A stretch of 64,000 nt of DNA from Kingdonia uniflora. Lineage: Eukaryota; Streptophyta; Magnoliopsida; Ranunculales; Circaeasteraceae. Positions 9,941 to 21,192 of this stretch are shown one piece after another. Location: positions 372,001 through 436,000 of the forward strand of contig JACGCM010001948.1 of the NCBI GenBank assembly GCA_014058105.1, given 5' to 3'. Positions within the stretch are counted from its first letter, which is position 1. Every line of letters begins with the position of its first letter. The translations under genes were made by a program, and so were the position numbers. Below the pieces are notes generated by a model. The model was not told the origin of the DNA, made no database searches, and saw only the letters and a program-made list of their open reading frames with translations.

Positions 9941-11308
9941 TAGTCTCAACACAAGAGAGAAAGAGAGAGATTGTTTCCCTATGATACAAGAGATTTTCGT
10001 TTATTTTTTTGCTCCAACATCACTTTTAGTATCTCTCTATTCAATCGGTGTCACATATCTCTTAAGATGACCCACCTTCCCAATTTTTCTTTCTGAGCAC
10101 GATCCATTTTTTGTCCGAGTGCTTTAACAACATTGTGACTCCACAAACTATTAAAGAAGAAAGACCTAAGGCCTGATACAAATTGATGCAAATCTTAGAT
10201 GCGGAAGTCATCTAGAACTTGCAGCAAGGAAAGGAAATCTTACATCTTTTTGGGAGTTCATTCCTTACACGACTGATAGGTTTATGAAAATAGAGAAATG
10301 GTAGAGATGCAATCAACCTCGAGATATATTCGATGATTCTTTACCAGGTCTCTAGATTTCTGAGATTCGAGGAGTTGGCAGTCAGATGTGACATTGTATT
10401 GTTGTATTTATTTAATTTATTTTGGTGCTCTTGTTTTCCTCTTTTCCTTTATTTTTGCTCTTTGGTTTGTGCTTTACTCTCTATAGAAGAAAGCTTTCTG
10501 GTTGATTAATAATCTATTTTATCCATCTTCAAAAACAAAGAATGAAGTTGATCAAGTAATCCATACTAAGTAATCCATATTGAAGATAAAAAAACTGATA
10601 AAATAAGGGAAAAGAAAGAGAGGCGTGTTGATAGTAAGAGGATGATCAGAGGGTATCAACACGATGAATCTTCTTCTTCCTACAACTTAAAGGAAAGAAT
10701 TGTAGAGCACTTTAAGCTTCTCTTTATGAGATCCAAAACTAAAGGATAAAACTATTATGCTTATAGCTTAAAGAATTAACTGGAATTAAAAAGAAATAGG
10801 AAGTATATGCACAGCGATGAGGAAAAGAAGTGACGATGTGCCTAATAGTTAGACCACTTCGGTGCGGCCCTTAGGCATAAGACACCCTCTAGCTCCACAA
10901 TCACCAGAAGCTCAATCATCTGGAGTGACGTCCTCCATGGTGTATGATGACATGAGGGCCTCCTTTTCTCTCCTACTCTTGCATATTTTTGTTCTTGTGT
11001 ATATGTTTCACCCTGTTGTGCTTTTCCGCTTGTATTACCTTGGGCGGGTATCGTCTTACAAGAATTGACAGCTCTTTTGATTAATGAATTATCATTTATT
11101 AAAAAAATAAAATAATGGTCGATAATTATTTGGCATTCTCGAGATTCTGTTGAATTGTATGTCGGTGCTACCCTAGGTTAAAAGTGCCAGATAATTTTTT
11201 AGTTTGGTATATATTGTAATAACCGTAGGATATGGTAAACTTTTCTATTTGGAAGGCATTAGAGAAACACCTATCTTTTGCGACATGACTGATTTCTAAT
11301 TTTTACAG
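9941..11308. other. Intron sequence with possible LINE-type 3' tails
   Basis: Two stretches resemble 3' ends of plant non-LTR retrotransposons. About 10290-10530 ends 'ttgattaataatctattttatcc'-like, and about 10860-11112 ends with 'gattaatgaattatcatttatt' followed by an A-rich tail. No reverse transcriptase motifs are visible, so this is only suggestive. Confidence 0.3.
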
Positions 11309-11783
11309 GTCTCTAGAGGTGTAATGAATTGTGTATCTCAGGAATTTATGGATCTTTACCATTTGTTGGAGAACGAATTTCTATCCTTAGATCCTGCTAC
11401 AAAAATCATGCCTTTGATAACCAAGATTTCCAAGCTTGGGGGCAAGCTTCCTTCAGCTTCTTATGTCCCTGAAGTGCAGCTGTCACAGTATGTTCTTGCT
11501 TTAAAAAGGCTAGCTACATTGAGATTGCTTCAGCAGGTCTGCCGATTATATTTTTCATTTCTCGTATTTTCTTTTCTAGTACTTTTGTTGCAGTTAAAAA
11601 TTCTGTTTTCTGCCTTTACAGGCATCTCAGGTTTATCAGTCGATGAAGATAGAGGTGCTGTCTAAGATGATCCCATTTTTTGATTTTCCAGTCATTGAAA
11701 TTTTTTCAGTTGGTACTGTTAAATCAAATTTCATTACCATGAAAGCCGATCATCTGAAGGGAGTGATTCTCTTTGGTTGTCTG

Positions 11784-13126
11784 GTAAGTTTAAGGAATGC
11801 CTTCAAATACCCATGTTCCAACTTCTGTTATTTTTCCCAATAAAATACAACCTTTTAAATTATCATAATCCAAAGCATACCTCATGTCAAATTCCCTATT
11901 TTTTTTAACATATTGTCATAATATATACACTTGTTAAAAGTATAGCAAAAGAAAAAAATTCGCAAAAAAGGAGTAAATTTACAGATGTTTATCGTTCAAA
12001 ATAGCAAATTAAGGGGAACAAAAACTACTTTGATAACCCTTAAACTTTCTTTTGTTGCCACCGAACTCCCACTTTGAACCCCATGAAACAAAATCTTGGC
12101 TCCACCTCTCGGGGGGTGGGGGGGGGGGGAGCTTCTGCCTTCTGATCCCATGAGTTTGGCCATGCTCCACTAGCCAAGCTCATGTAGAATAAGTTAGTGT
12201 TTAGGCAGTGTTTACCCGTGACTTATTTTCTTGGATAGTTTTTGTTCTTTTTCTTCAGAAGATAAAATAATATTTTGATAAATGACCAGAGATTCACAGC
12301 CCTAAGGCAAGAATAAAACAAACAAAAAAGCTGTATACAATCATATCTTGGATAAATAGGATTGTAGAAGTAAAAAGTAACTCCTATACTGAATAATACT
12401 ATGTGTAGCGACCACTTTATACTTGGGTTGTGGAGACAAATTCCTTGAACGAACAATATGTATGATTGGGCATTAGTTAATTTTGATGCATTGTGTAAAA
12501 AACGTTAGATACTCTATATCATTAAGAAGTAGAAGGATCTGTAAATGTTTCTTATCTCAGATTTGTAAAAAACCCATGTTAGCAAGATATGAGTTTTATG
12601 TCGTCTTACAATTATTCATGTAAAGTACAAAATTACCTGAAACTCAGAAATGCAATTTGACACTTTTAAGAACTAATATCCTCTTGAGTTCTATACAACC
12701 CAGTTTCCAACTTGTGTCCGAAATCATTTAGCAAGAGTTGATTTTGAAAATGGGGCAAAATATAGATCTAGTTAACTGATATAATTATAAAATTACTTTT
12801 TGAAGTAACTTGTATATGGCCAACTTGCTTAGAGTGCATCTTCTTCGGTAGTTTGTGTTACGAGATTACTTATCATTATGCAAAACATACATTTTTAATG
12901 TTGTCAATTATGTTTTTTGTTTGGCTTCATGCACTGCTTGTTCAATGGGTACATCTCCCAAACACAATTGTTAGATTCTCACTATTTTCGTTGAATGTCC
13001 TTATTGGTTCCGGTTAAGTTAACGAGCACGTTAAATGAATATGTTTTATGTACTGCAAACACTTTCAGGATTTATCTTATGTAGTTGAGATTATCTGTTT
13101 TTTTTTTTTTTTTTTTTAATCTTCAG
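11784..13126. other. Intron of the eIF3a pseudogene
   Basis: This AT-rich spacer between the third and fourth eIF3a exon blocks contains a G run at 12114-12130 and a T run at 13100-13117. No gene was recognised. Confidence 0.5.
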
Positions 13127-14261
13127 GATCTTGAATCTGACAGGCTTAGGGATCAATTGATAGCCCTTGTTGAATATTTGAATAAAGCCAGAACCCTGAT
13201 TTATCCCTCCAGTAAAGAAGGAATAAAAAATTGTTGAGACTTTACCTGGTTTAGCAGAGACAATAGACAAGGAACACAAGCGGCTACTTGCAACTTGCAA
13301 CTTGCAAGAAAGTCAATAATTGAGAAGCGCAAAGAAGAACAAGAGCTCCAAATGCTGAATATGGTAATTCATTGCTAATTGCTCTAAAACTCAGTTAGAA
13401 AACTTTGTTATTCATGTATATACGCATTTTTGTTTTATAGAAAACATAGTTTGCATAATAGTTATAGGGGTTCTTGAATTATCGAATATGTTATGTTATG
13501 AAAATATGTAATAATAGAGTACACTATAACTTATTTATACTTCCACATAGGTTCTCAAAGAATGCTCTGATGTCAAATCTGACCTTATTATGTATTCCAT
13601 ACGCTTGCCATATACTGATACAAATGCTTTTTCCCTTGATCTTCTTGAAGGAACGGGTAGAAGAATCAAAGACGCTGAAGTTGCAAAAAATAAGTGAGGA
13701 GGCTGAACGGTAACGCCTAGCCTCTGATTATTCAAGGAGAGAAGAACAGAGGATTCGGAGAGAAATAGATAGCGAAGGCCTTGCTTGAGGAGGCTGAGAA
13801 GCGTGGAAAAAGGAAGGGAAAGAGGCTTGTTGTGAAGGGAGTAAGTTCAGATTTGGTGCTGTCCTCTTTTGCGATTCCCATTTTGTACAAAAGGTGCAAT
13901 TTGTAGTTCTAAGAAACAACACATTCAAGACATGCAACAAAAGTAGACTATGAAGGGCTCTATTATGATCAAATTATGTGTTGATGTGATGGTCATGAAT
14001 GTTTACGGTTATGCTTTTCCTCTTTTGTAATGAGAAAGTAAAATGACACTACCGTTTTGACCAAAGCCTCTAGAGATGCAAAATACAGTACTTTTTTTCT
14101 CCCAAGGGTTGAAAGCAGGAATGTAACAAGAATCTGGACTGGAGGGTTTATATAAGGATTCGTAACCCTAACCCGGAGTTTCCAACCCCATGGGGTTTTG
14201 AACCCCGAAACCTCTCTTGATGGAGGGTCACAACCACCACTGGGCTAAGAACCCAATGGCT

Positions 14262-14660
14262 ACTTGGGTAAGGTTAATTTCGGGTTTACTGTTGTTGGAA
14301 ACATTTTCAGGTTAATTTCGGGTTTGCTGTTGTTGGAAACATTTTCAAGAGTGGGTTTGAACCAAATATAGTTATTTTCAACACTTTGCTCAAAGGGCTT
14401 TTCAAGGAAAAGAGTAGAGAATGCAATCCGGTTGTTTAACAAAGTTACATAGAATAGATATGTATGTACGGATGATACTTGTGAATCTGTTGTTGATGGG
14501 TAAATAAATTACAAGCCCAACATTGTAGTTTATAGTACCATTATCGGGGGTGGTCTAATGAAACGTCCAGCTTTATAAAGAAATGATTTCAAAAGGTATT
14601 GTGCCAAATGTCTTTACTTACAGCTCCTTAATGTCTTTACTTATATGGATAGAAACCCCC
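14262..14660 (+). pseudogene. RFL-type PPR gene remnant with 38-bp tandem duplication
   Basis: The plus strand carries PPR motif text: VNFGFAVVGNIFKSGF-like sequence, then FNTLLKGLFKEKRVENAIRL, then KPNIVVYSTIIG. This is the repeat pattern of RFL PPR proteins. The block encoding the first motif is present twice in tandem (14271-14308 and 14309-14346), shifting the frame, and later stops break the rest. Sequence homologous to the remnants at 5265 and 38700 shows a common origin. Confidence 0.65.
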
Positions 14661-15810
14661 TTAAACGGCATTTCCTACTATAGAAACCTTGGCATATCAA
14701 CAAACGATGATCTAACTTTATGTGTTTGCTCGCGTCAAAGGTGAAAGGCCATACATTAGCATAAACTAGTGTCAAAGGCCATCCATTTAGGTTAGTCTGT
14801 AAAAGATCCAAGCCAACCGGCTGGTACTCGTAATGTAAATTATCATTTCTACAGTCCTGTGAATGGTTTGCAGGTTTTTACCGTTTTCTATCCAAACAGG
14901 ATTGATGCCGGTTGCCATTCTTACCATCTACCAAAATGGGTATTATTGTTTTCATGCCTGCACATCTGCTTATTTACCGAGCTCACACCAAATTCTTGGA
15001 CATTGTTGCACCAAAACCACCAACATACTGCAAGTTGATTTCAGATCACTTTCCCTCCACCACAAGGACCAGGGCTTCCTCTGTATTCAGTTCATATGTG
15101 CAAATTGCACGAGCAGACCAATACACCACTCCGAAAGGGTTGTCTCACTGCTATAAGAAAAGAAATAAATTAATGTCTATAGGAACAGACTATTCTGAAA
15201 GAAAGAATACTCACATTGAGCGTTTATCGAACTACTAACCTCAAACAACCATGACTGAAACTTGTTAAGAATCCGAGCTGCAGAAGAAGTCATATTTTCA
15301 TGTAGTTTTTGTTTCTCTTGTGCTATCAATATCTCAGATACTTACCAATGCAGAGATTTTTTTACCAGTACTGGGTTCACCGCCTCCGCATGTAGACAAG
15401 TAAACACCAAAGGTTTAATATACTAAGGAGGTACATCTGAACATATAAGATTTAGATTACGGAATGTCCCCTTCAAACTTTATACTTCCATCTTACTAAC
15501 TTCTTATTGAGAAAGAGATAACTTTAGACAAGAACCAATATTGGTAATTCATAAGAATCAAAATCTAAATGCTGAGGATGTTTTATTAATAATTTAAAAT
15601 TACATCATCATAAAAGAAAAACAAAAAGGAAGGACAACAGAGCTATCCTCCTTCAACACTTCTTTCAATGTAATCTAAAATAGCCCATACCAAGTCTGTC
15701 CATCTTCATAGCAAGTCTGTCCCATAATATGAAAAGACGTCCTTCAGCTATGCCAGAAGTCGTTTAACCTACTGCTGATGACTGCAATCAGTCGTTTAAC
15801 ATATCGGCCG
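14661..15810. other. Unassigned stretch
   Basis: An open frame at 14863-15156 (+), overlapped by another at 14912-15238, follows a possible acceptor (tttgcag at about 14865-14871). The peptide matches no family I recognise. The remainder is AT-rich. Confidence 0.3.
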
Positions 15811-16179
15811 TTAATACCCCATTTGGCTTTGTAAACCAAATTTAGTCATCAACGAAATGTAGGTGAATGCATTTGGTTCGAAGCCCATTTCAATCATCAA
15901 ATCCAAAAACTCGCATGCTTTGTTGGCCATGCCTTTCTTGCACATATTATTGTTAAAAATGTTGAATGCATGTACATCTGGTGAAATTCCGCTACTCGAA
16001 ATTTGATTGAATAATTCCGTTGCTTCTTCCCACTGGCCTGAATTACATAAGCCATCAATCAAAGTATTGTAAGTGACTACATCGGGCTGAACACCTTTTT
16101 TAGGCATGACTTCGAAGAGAGTTTGTGCTTCTTTTATCCTCCCATCTTTGCAACGAGCATCCACCACGATGTTGAGCAT
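15811..16179 (-). pseudogene. RFL-type PPR gene fragment (C-terminal repeats)
   Basis: A 122-codon open frame holds about three and a half PPR motifs: LNIVVDARCKDGRIKEAQTL, then VQPDVVTYNTLIDGLCNSGQ, then ISPDVHAFNIFNNNMCKKGM, then FEPNAFTYISLM. The spacing of 35 residues and the GxxPDVxTYxxLIxGLC pattern place it with restorer-of-fertility-like P-class PPR proteins, which act in mitochondria on RNA. Those proteins usually have 14-20 motifs and an organelle presequence; neither is present. Odd residues at normally conserved positions (NIFNNNM for NILVDML) suggest decay. Confidence 0.75.
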
Positions 16180-16820
16180 TATAATGTCTGTGTGGCGAAA
16201 TTCTATGATTTATCATTGTTTGGAAATAACTTTCAACTTGTTTCTGCATGCCTAAAACTATAGAAAACGTGAATAAAGGTCTTCGAGGTAATGAGCCCTG
16301 AGTATCTGTACATTAATGAGTTAGGTCATTTGTCCAAATTATTATTTATTATTTGGAAAACTAATAAGAGCCTTTTCTGTGCGATTGAATAAGCTCACAG
16401 ATTCTTCCAGCCCAAGGTTCCCTGACTTGCATCTATTATAAATAAATTTCGCAAAATGGTTTTGAATTTTCGAAACAAGGAGTAGTTCCTGAATAAAAAC
16501 ATGATGATGAACAACTGACCTTAGGACGTCGAAGAGCAGAAGAAAATAATAATCGAAGCATCCTCTCGATACTTGGCTAAGATCATAAACAACTACTTAT
16601 AATACCGACTAGAGTTAGAGTTGCAAACAGGTATACTACGAACAAACCAGCCCAACCCATTTCTTAAAAGGGTTTGAGTGCCCACATTAAAAGCCCATGT
16701 AGGGATTTAATTAATCGGATCTAAAATCAGAAAAATCTTATTAGAGACGATGGGTCACTTTATAATAGTATACCCACAAATATATTTGATTAAAGAGTAA
16801 GATGATTGATTAATCCATCT
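16180..16820. other. AT-rich spacer
   Basis: No gene or element end was recognised between the PPR fragment and the solo LTR. Confidence 0.45.
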
Positions 16821-17838
16821 TGTTGGAATAATAATCTGATTTACCTCGTTTCCAGCAATACGTAAGAAGCCGAAAAGAGATACTGTAATCTGATCGGAGA
16901 GAGAGGTTACAGCAACACTGGAACAAGAACAAAATCAGGAACAAATGTAGAGCCGAGTCGTGGACAATGTCGCTTTCTTTAAGACGTTTCCATGCACTGC
17001 CAACAAACAGTATAACGCTGCACGGTCGCCCCCAGGATAAAACAGCGGTCTTATGGTAATAGGTTCCCCTCTTGCAGGAAGAGAACCTTCTGTACTTTAC
17101 ACTTCTATAGTATACTCGGATTCGGAAATTTGTGAAACACAGAGAGAGAGAGATGAAGAACTATTATGAGAGATGTGTCAAATATTGTAGGATTGGTTTT
17201 CTTTTATAGACGAAAAAAGGAGCCGTTATGGGAGAAAATACATCACGTAACGTCTGAGTCAAAGCTCAACGGATAAATTCACAACGACTAATAATAACGT
17301 ACGAGTTAAAACTCAACGGATAGATTAAAACGGCTAGTAACGGTTAGATTAAAATAAAACCAAAAATCCAACCCAACCTTAACTCCAAAGAATTTTTTAA
17401 TAAAAAGAATAGGAGGCTCATGGGCCCTAGAGTCGTTAAAACTCAACAAATAGATTAAAACGGCTAGTTACGGTTAGATTAAAACAAAACAAAAAACCCA
17501 AGCCCAACTCCAAAGAACTTTTTAATAAAAAGAATAGAAGGCCCATGGGCGCTAGGAAGAGCCAATTGCCCAAATCCCAAGACCTAAGCCGGACTACTGG
17601 GCCACCCAAGGAGGTGTGTGCAAGTGTGTTGGAATAAAGCCCACCACACACTCGCATGCTTCACTTACTCATGTCTACAACCAATGATTAAGTGATATGA
17701 TATATATCTCTTCACATTCCCACTTTCTAAGTAATGTGGGACTATGTTCAAAGAATAAAAAATAAGCTACCCAACACAAAGGTTATGAGTTCAAACCCTC
17801 AAGGGTTGGCTTTCAATTTTTAGAGATAAAACCCAACA
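16821..17838 (-). repeat. Solo Ty1/copia LTR (minus orientation)
   Basis: The sequence runs TGTTGG...CCAACA at both ends (about 1018 bp). Read on the minus strand it opens TGTTGGGTTTTATCTC, has 'AACATAGTCCCACATTAC', a TATA motif (TATAAAAG, complement of about 17203-17210), and a U5-like part with CTGGGGGCGACCGTGCAGCG and 'CGTCTTAAAGAAAGCGAC', text typical of plant copia LTRs. No primer site, purine tract or pol lies next to it. The flanking pentamers CATCT and AATCG match at only three positions, so the target duplication is decayed or the ends are slightly off. Confidence 0.65.
17305..17560. repeat. 130-bp tandem duplication inside the solo LTR
   Basis: Two head-to-tail copies with a period of 130 bp (17305-17434 and 17435 to about 17560) share 'gttaaaactcaac', 'tagattaaaacggctagt', 'ctccaaagaa' and 'taaaaagaata'. 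They lie upstream of the LTR TATA motif, where enhancer repeats are common in plant LTRs. Confidence 0.75.
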
Positions 17839-18187
17839 AATCGTGTCTGTGATAGTGTAACTTTGTTCTGGTTCTTTGAAGCGAGATGTATATTATGGAG
17901 AAGTGGTGTGCCTTGCGTTTGGGTTATAGAGCCAATTTCATGTAGCTTGGATTGAATGCGTTTGCGTTTGTAGATCTTCATTATTACCTGCCAAAACTTG
18001 GACATCAGTGTTTAGGTTCCAAATCAAATCAAGTATCATCATAAGTGTTTACTTATCATACTTACATTTTTTTCTTCTTCTAGATGTATCCAGGCCATAT
18101 GCCAGAGCGTCAACTCCCAACTAGATCCTCTCGGGCTTGTACAATAGCCCACACGAGTTACCCTATCTAGCCAGGGGGCAACAGGTG

Positions 18188-18192
18188 GTTAC
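18188..18192. repeat. Target-site duplication, left, of the Tat element
   Basis: GTTAC, identical to 33494-33498. Confidence 0.9.
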
Positions 18193-18982
18193 TGTAATAG
18201 CCTAATTTTTGTACCCGGACTTAGCCTTTACATCAAATGTGCTTAGAACGTTCAAGAATAATAGACAACAGGAAATAAGATGATTTAGCGCGGAAAACCC
18301 CTGAATGGGTTAAAAACCACGACCACTCCTAAGGATTTTGAAAAAGTGTAGATATTTTTTTTGCTAGTCTATTACAATGAACGTCTTGAGAATATGGGAT
18401 GATAGAGTAGGAACTTTTCTATAATGATTGTTTCGTCCTTCATCTGCAGTTCTCCAGGTCTATTTATAGGTCTCCTAATATGACTGTTTGATGACCTTAA
18501 AGTCCTTTAATGATGGACGTTATAAAGTGAGTGTGAGATATTCTTTGACCAGGTTGTGTAACGTTTTGGCCTTTGTTGATGTACAATGGCTTTATTGCTT
18601 ACTGTGTATCTTGTACTGGCCAAACTTCAGGTACAGAGGTTGAAAGTGATATCTCGAACTGGGGAAAGTTTGGCAGATCAGACTGCTGTTGTAGAGGTCG
18701 AAAGTGATATCTCGAACTGTGAAAAGTTTGGTGACGCCTTTAGTAGTGTTTCCTGTATACTGAAGAGATCGAGGGTGAGGTTTAAGTCCGAGATACGAAA
18801 TGAGCTATTACAAGACGGCTCTCAACCAATAGCATGAGTTTTTCTAGGGACGAGTGGCATTGGTTGAGAAACTCGTTCTGTAAATGGTTGTGATTATGCT
18901 ACGTATTCTGTTCCTGAGGTCGACAGTTCATGTGTAGCTCAGAGATGAAACATGAGGTCGTGATGCGGAATAATCCATTAAA
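18193..18982 (-). repeat. 3' LTR of the Tat element
   Basis: It begins (plus strand) TGTAATAGCCTAATTTTTG. The inner end has decayed to TTAAA where the other LTR has TACA, which was found by aligning the two copies. Confidence 0.9.
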
Positions 18983-18995
18983 ACCTCCCCCTCTC
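18983..18995 (-). other. Polypurine tract of the Tat element
   Basis: On the minus strand GAGAGGGGGAGGT abuts the 3' LTR, the expected primer for plus-strand DNA synthesis. Confidence 0.7.
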
Positions 18996-19204
18996 AGCCA
19001 ACAGTACGAGAATGATTGTAGGCGAGTGGTGTTGATTGAGAAGAATCAATAAATACTGTAATTATATCTGGCTGTATTTCCTATGCCAATGCATGAATCT
19101 CTGTTCGTGTCTGTTGGTCTTTCGAGAGCCAATGACTGTAGTTAAATATTGTTGCCTGAGGAATCCCTTTGGCATTGGGAATTTGTAGAGTCTGCTTGGA
19201 ATGC

Positions 19205-19598
19205 TGATTAGTGTATAAAAGGTACTCTTAGTTGAGTTTTGAGGAGCAAACCCTTCATTTTAGATTTTCTTCTTCACTATTTTCTTGCGGTGACAATGGT
19301 GATAACTAGGACTCATGCCCGAGAGTCTAGGATCCGAAGGAAGATGAAGGAATTGCGTATCAGGTATTTTGGTTATCAACCGCTATATCTGCCTACTCCC
19401 ATTCCTGTGTCTTCCACTTTTCATCGTATATCCTATGAAGAGGTGGTGGAGGCAGAGGATGATTACTACCAGAAGGTACGTTTTCATTACTTGGTGACAT
19501 CTGAGGCTGAACGTCGTAATAGTCTTTGTCTGCTGGCTGAGGAGGCTGCTACAACTGAAGATGAAGTGGCACGCATTCGGTCGAGGGAGTCACGTTGA
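19205..19598 (+). CDS. Antisense mini-ORF 1 within the Tat element
   Basis: A TATA-like motif (GTATAAAAGG, about 19213-19222) precedes an open frame whose likely start is the ATG at 19296, giving 100 residues; an upstream in-frame ATG at 19239 also exists. The protein opens MVITRTHARESRIRRKMKEL, then RIRYFGYQPLYLPTPIP, and is charged and probably helical to the end (AEEAATTEDEVARIRSR). It runs opposite to gag-pol. No known domain was recognised. Its layout resembles mini-ORF 2 (20291-20635): a basic MxxTRxx start, then an ELRxRYFxxxP block, then an acidic helical tail. Confidence 0.5.
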
Positions 19599-20230
19599 TA
19601 CCCTGCTAATGAGTAGGTCTTGTTGAAGAAATGAGGCCCTGAGGTGAGGAGGATGCAGAGGATCATTTTCTTCCATGGGCCATAGTTCTTTGGCTATGAA
19701 GAAGATCCTTCATCTGTGAAATTTATCTCTGACTTCCCTGTGTCTTGGAGCATGGGATCAAAGTTTGGTGTTTGCGTCTTCTGTGAACTGTTCGAGCCTT
19801 GAAAAAGACTTCGAGCTAATAATTGATGTATATTAAAGTAATCTGTAAAATCTCTGTTGTAAAGTATTCTGTAAAAGTAACTTTCAGACTAAATAAAATA
19901 TCTATTTTTGTGATAATGATATTGTGCCTTCGTTGTTATTTGTTTTGCTGTGTGGGTTAGATAAGTAGGTGTTATGTGTCTGAGGAAAAATAATTGTGGG
20001 AGTTGAGGTAAGGTTTTTAGAGAAGGTCGGGTTGCCCTTTCGAACTGAACTCCTCATCTCCATGCGAGCTGCTTGTGTTGCCATGTACGCATCTGAGGGG
20101 TTATTTTGTGCTGTGAGGTAATGAGTTGTCACGATATTCTGGATATATATTATGTTATTCCCGAGATGTTCGTGCCAATAAATTTGGAGGAAATTCTGTG
20201 GGGTGATTGATTCTGTAGAGATCTTTCTTT
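19599..20230. other. Spacer between the two antisense mini-ORFs
   Basis: It contains possible 3' end signals (AATAAAATAT near 19894) for mini-ORF 1. Nothing else was recognised. Confidence 0.4.
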
Positions 20231-20635
20231 GTCTATAAGTAGGGATTCCTTACTGATGCTACTTGTATTGATCTGGAGTTGTGTTCGAGCATGATGAGGA
20301 CTCGGTCTCAGCGTACTTAGCAGGCGGCGGATGGCCAGTTTCATATCAAGGCTGCTGAACTCCGTGAACGTTATTTTCGTCATTTGCCGTATGATGCTGC
20401 TCTTCCGGAATGGCCAATAAATCTGGTTGGCTTGGATGATAAAGACAGGCGCGTCGAGCATGATAGGTTTGTTTGGTGTAACATTTTCCATAAGTCTCTG
20501 GTGGATCCCCAGGTGCGCGAACTGACTGTTCGCCGGCTCGCATGTTATAAGATCATGGAAGAGGATGTAAGGGCAGCGAATAAGAAGTTTAATTATGTGT
20601 GGGCAACCGAACCATCGGGGGTGGTTCAGATGTGA
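20231..20635 (+). pseudogene. Antisense mini-ORF 2 within the Tat element (one stop)
   Basis: A TATA-like GTCTATAAGTAGG (20230-20242) lies about 55 bp before ATG 20291. The frame encodes MMRTRSQRT, a TAG (one C-to-T change from CAG), then an unbroken run through AAELRERYFRHLPYDAALPE, RFVWCNIFHKSLVDPQVREL and ANKKFNYVWATEPSG to a TGA at 20633-20635. Without the TAG it would be 114 residues. Start region, ELRxRYF block and overall size parallel mini-ORF 1, suggesting an ancient duplication. No known function. Confidence 0.5.
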
Positions 20636-21192
20636 CTGGGGAGTTCGGTGAGGTCGGGGCTGTGAGACTTGTGGGAAGTAATCTATTTTGTGACAGTACT
20701 CTGTTGTAAATAAAATGTAATTTGAGAGGTTGTGAGAGAATGAAGTATGTGATGTTCCGATCTGATTGAATAAAGTATTATGTTATATTTATTATGTACG
20801 GATGTTGTGCAAGACAACTGCAGGATTTTAACAGCTGTATTGATATCTTCGAATTTTGAAAATTGAGCTATTATATGATAGTTTGTACGATCTTGGTAGA
20901 GTATAAGTAAGATGATTGGTCGTTTTGGTATGAGACTGAGAAAAGGTGTGGGGTTGGTAATGGTAGATAACATAGATAAACGTGATGGTGGTAAATGTTA
21001 TCACAGAAGTCATGATGATGGTGTGAAATGAAAAGATGTGTCTGTAGCAACAGTGGGGATGACTGACAAGTATCAGAGGGAGCTATCATTTCAGAAACTG
21101 AGGGAGAGTTTAAAATCTCGTCTCTCTCTCCCTCATAAATTGTCTACAGTTTTAGAGAAAAAAAAAGTGGTACGCATCTCATTATTAAGGAG

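Larger units (their letters stand above)
7095..13840 (+). pseudogene. eIF3 subunit a pseudogene (unprocessed)
   Basis: Five exon blocks follow the plant eIF3a order. 7095-7361: [20 protein letters not shown], then [20 protein letters not shown]. 11309-11536: [17 protein letters not shown] and ATLRLLQQ. 11622-11783: [16 protein letters not shown]. 13127-13363: DLESDRLRDQLIALVEYLNK and KSIIEKRKEEQELQML. 13651-13840: KTLKLQKISEEAER. eIF3a is the large PCI-domain scaffold of the translation initiation factor eIF3 complex. Introns are kept with mostly canonical borders, so this is a DNA-level copy. It is dead: the N-terminal exons and most of the C-terminal half are missing, the fourth block has a frameshift with a stop, the fifth has three stops, and one intron has grown to nearly 4 kb. 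Confidence 0.85.

Noticed and set aside
1..16000. Helitron boundaries around the gene-fragment cluster
   Set aside because: No clear TC start or hairpin plus CTRR end could be fixed by eye, so no Helitron is claimed.
17745..17815. GAGTTCAAACCCTC considered as the B box of a tRNA-derived SINE or tRNA gene
   Set aside because: No A box at the right distance and no tail; it lies within the copia LTR.
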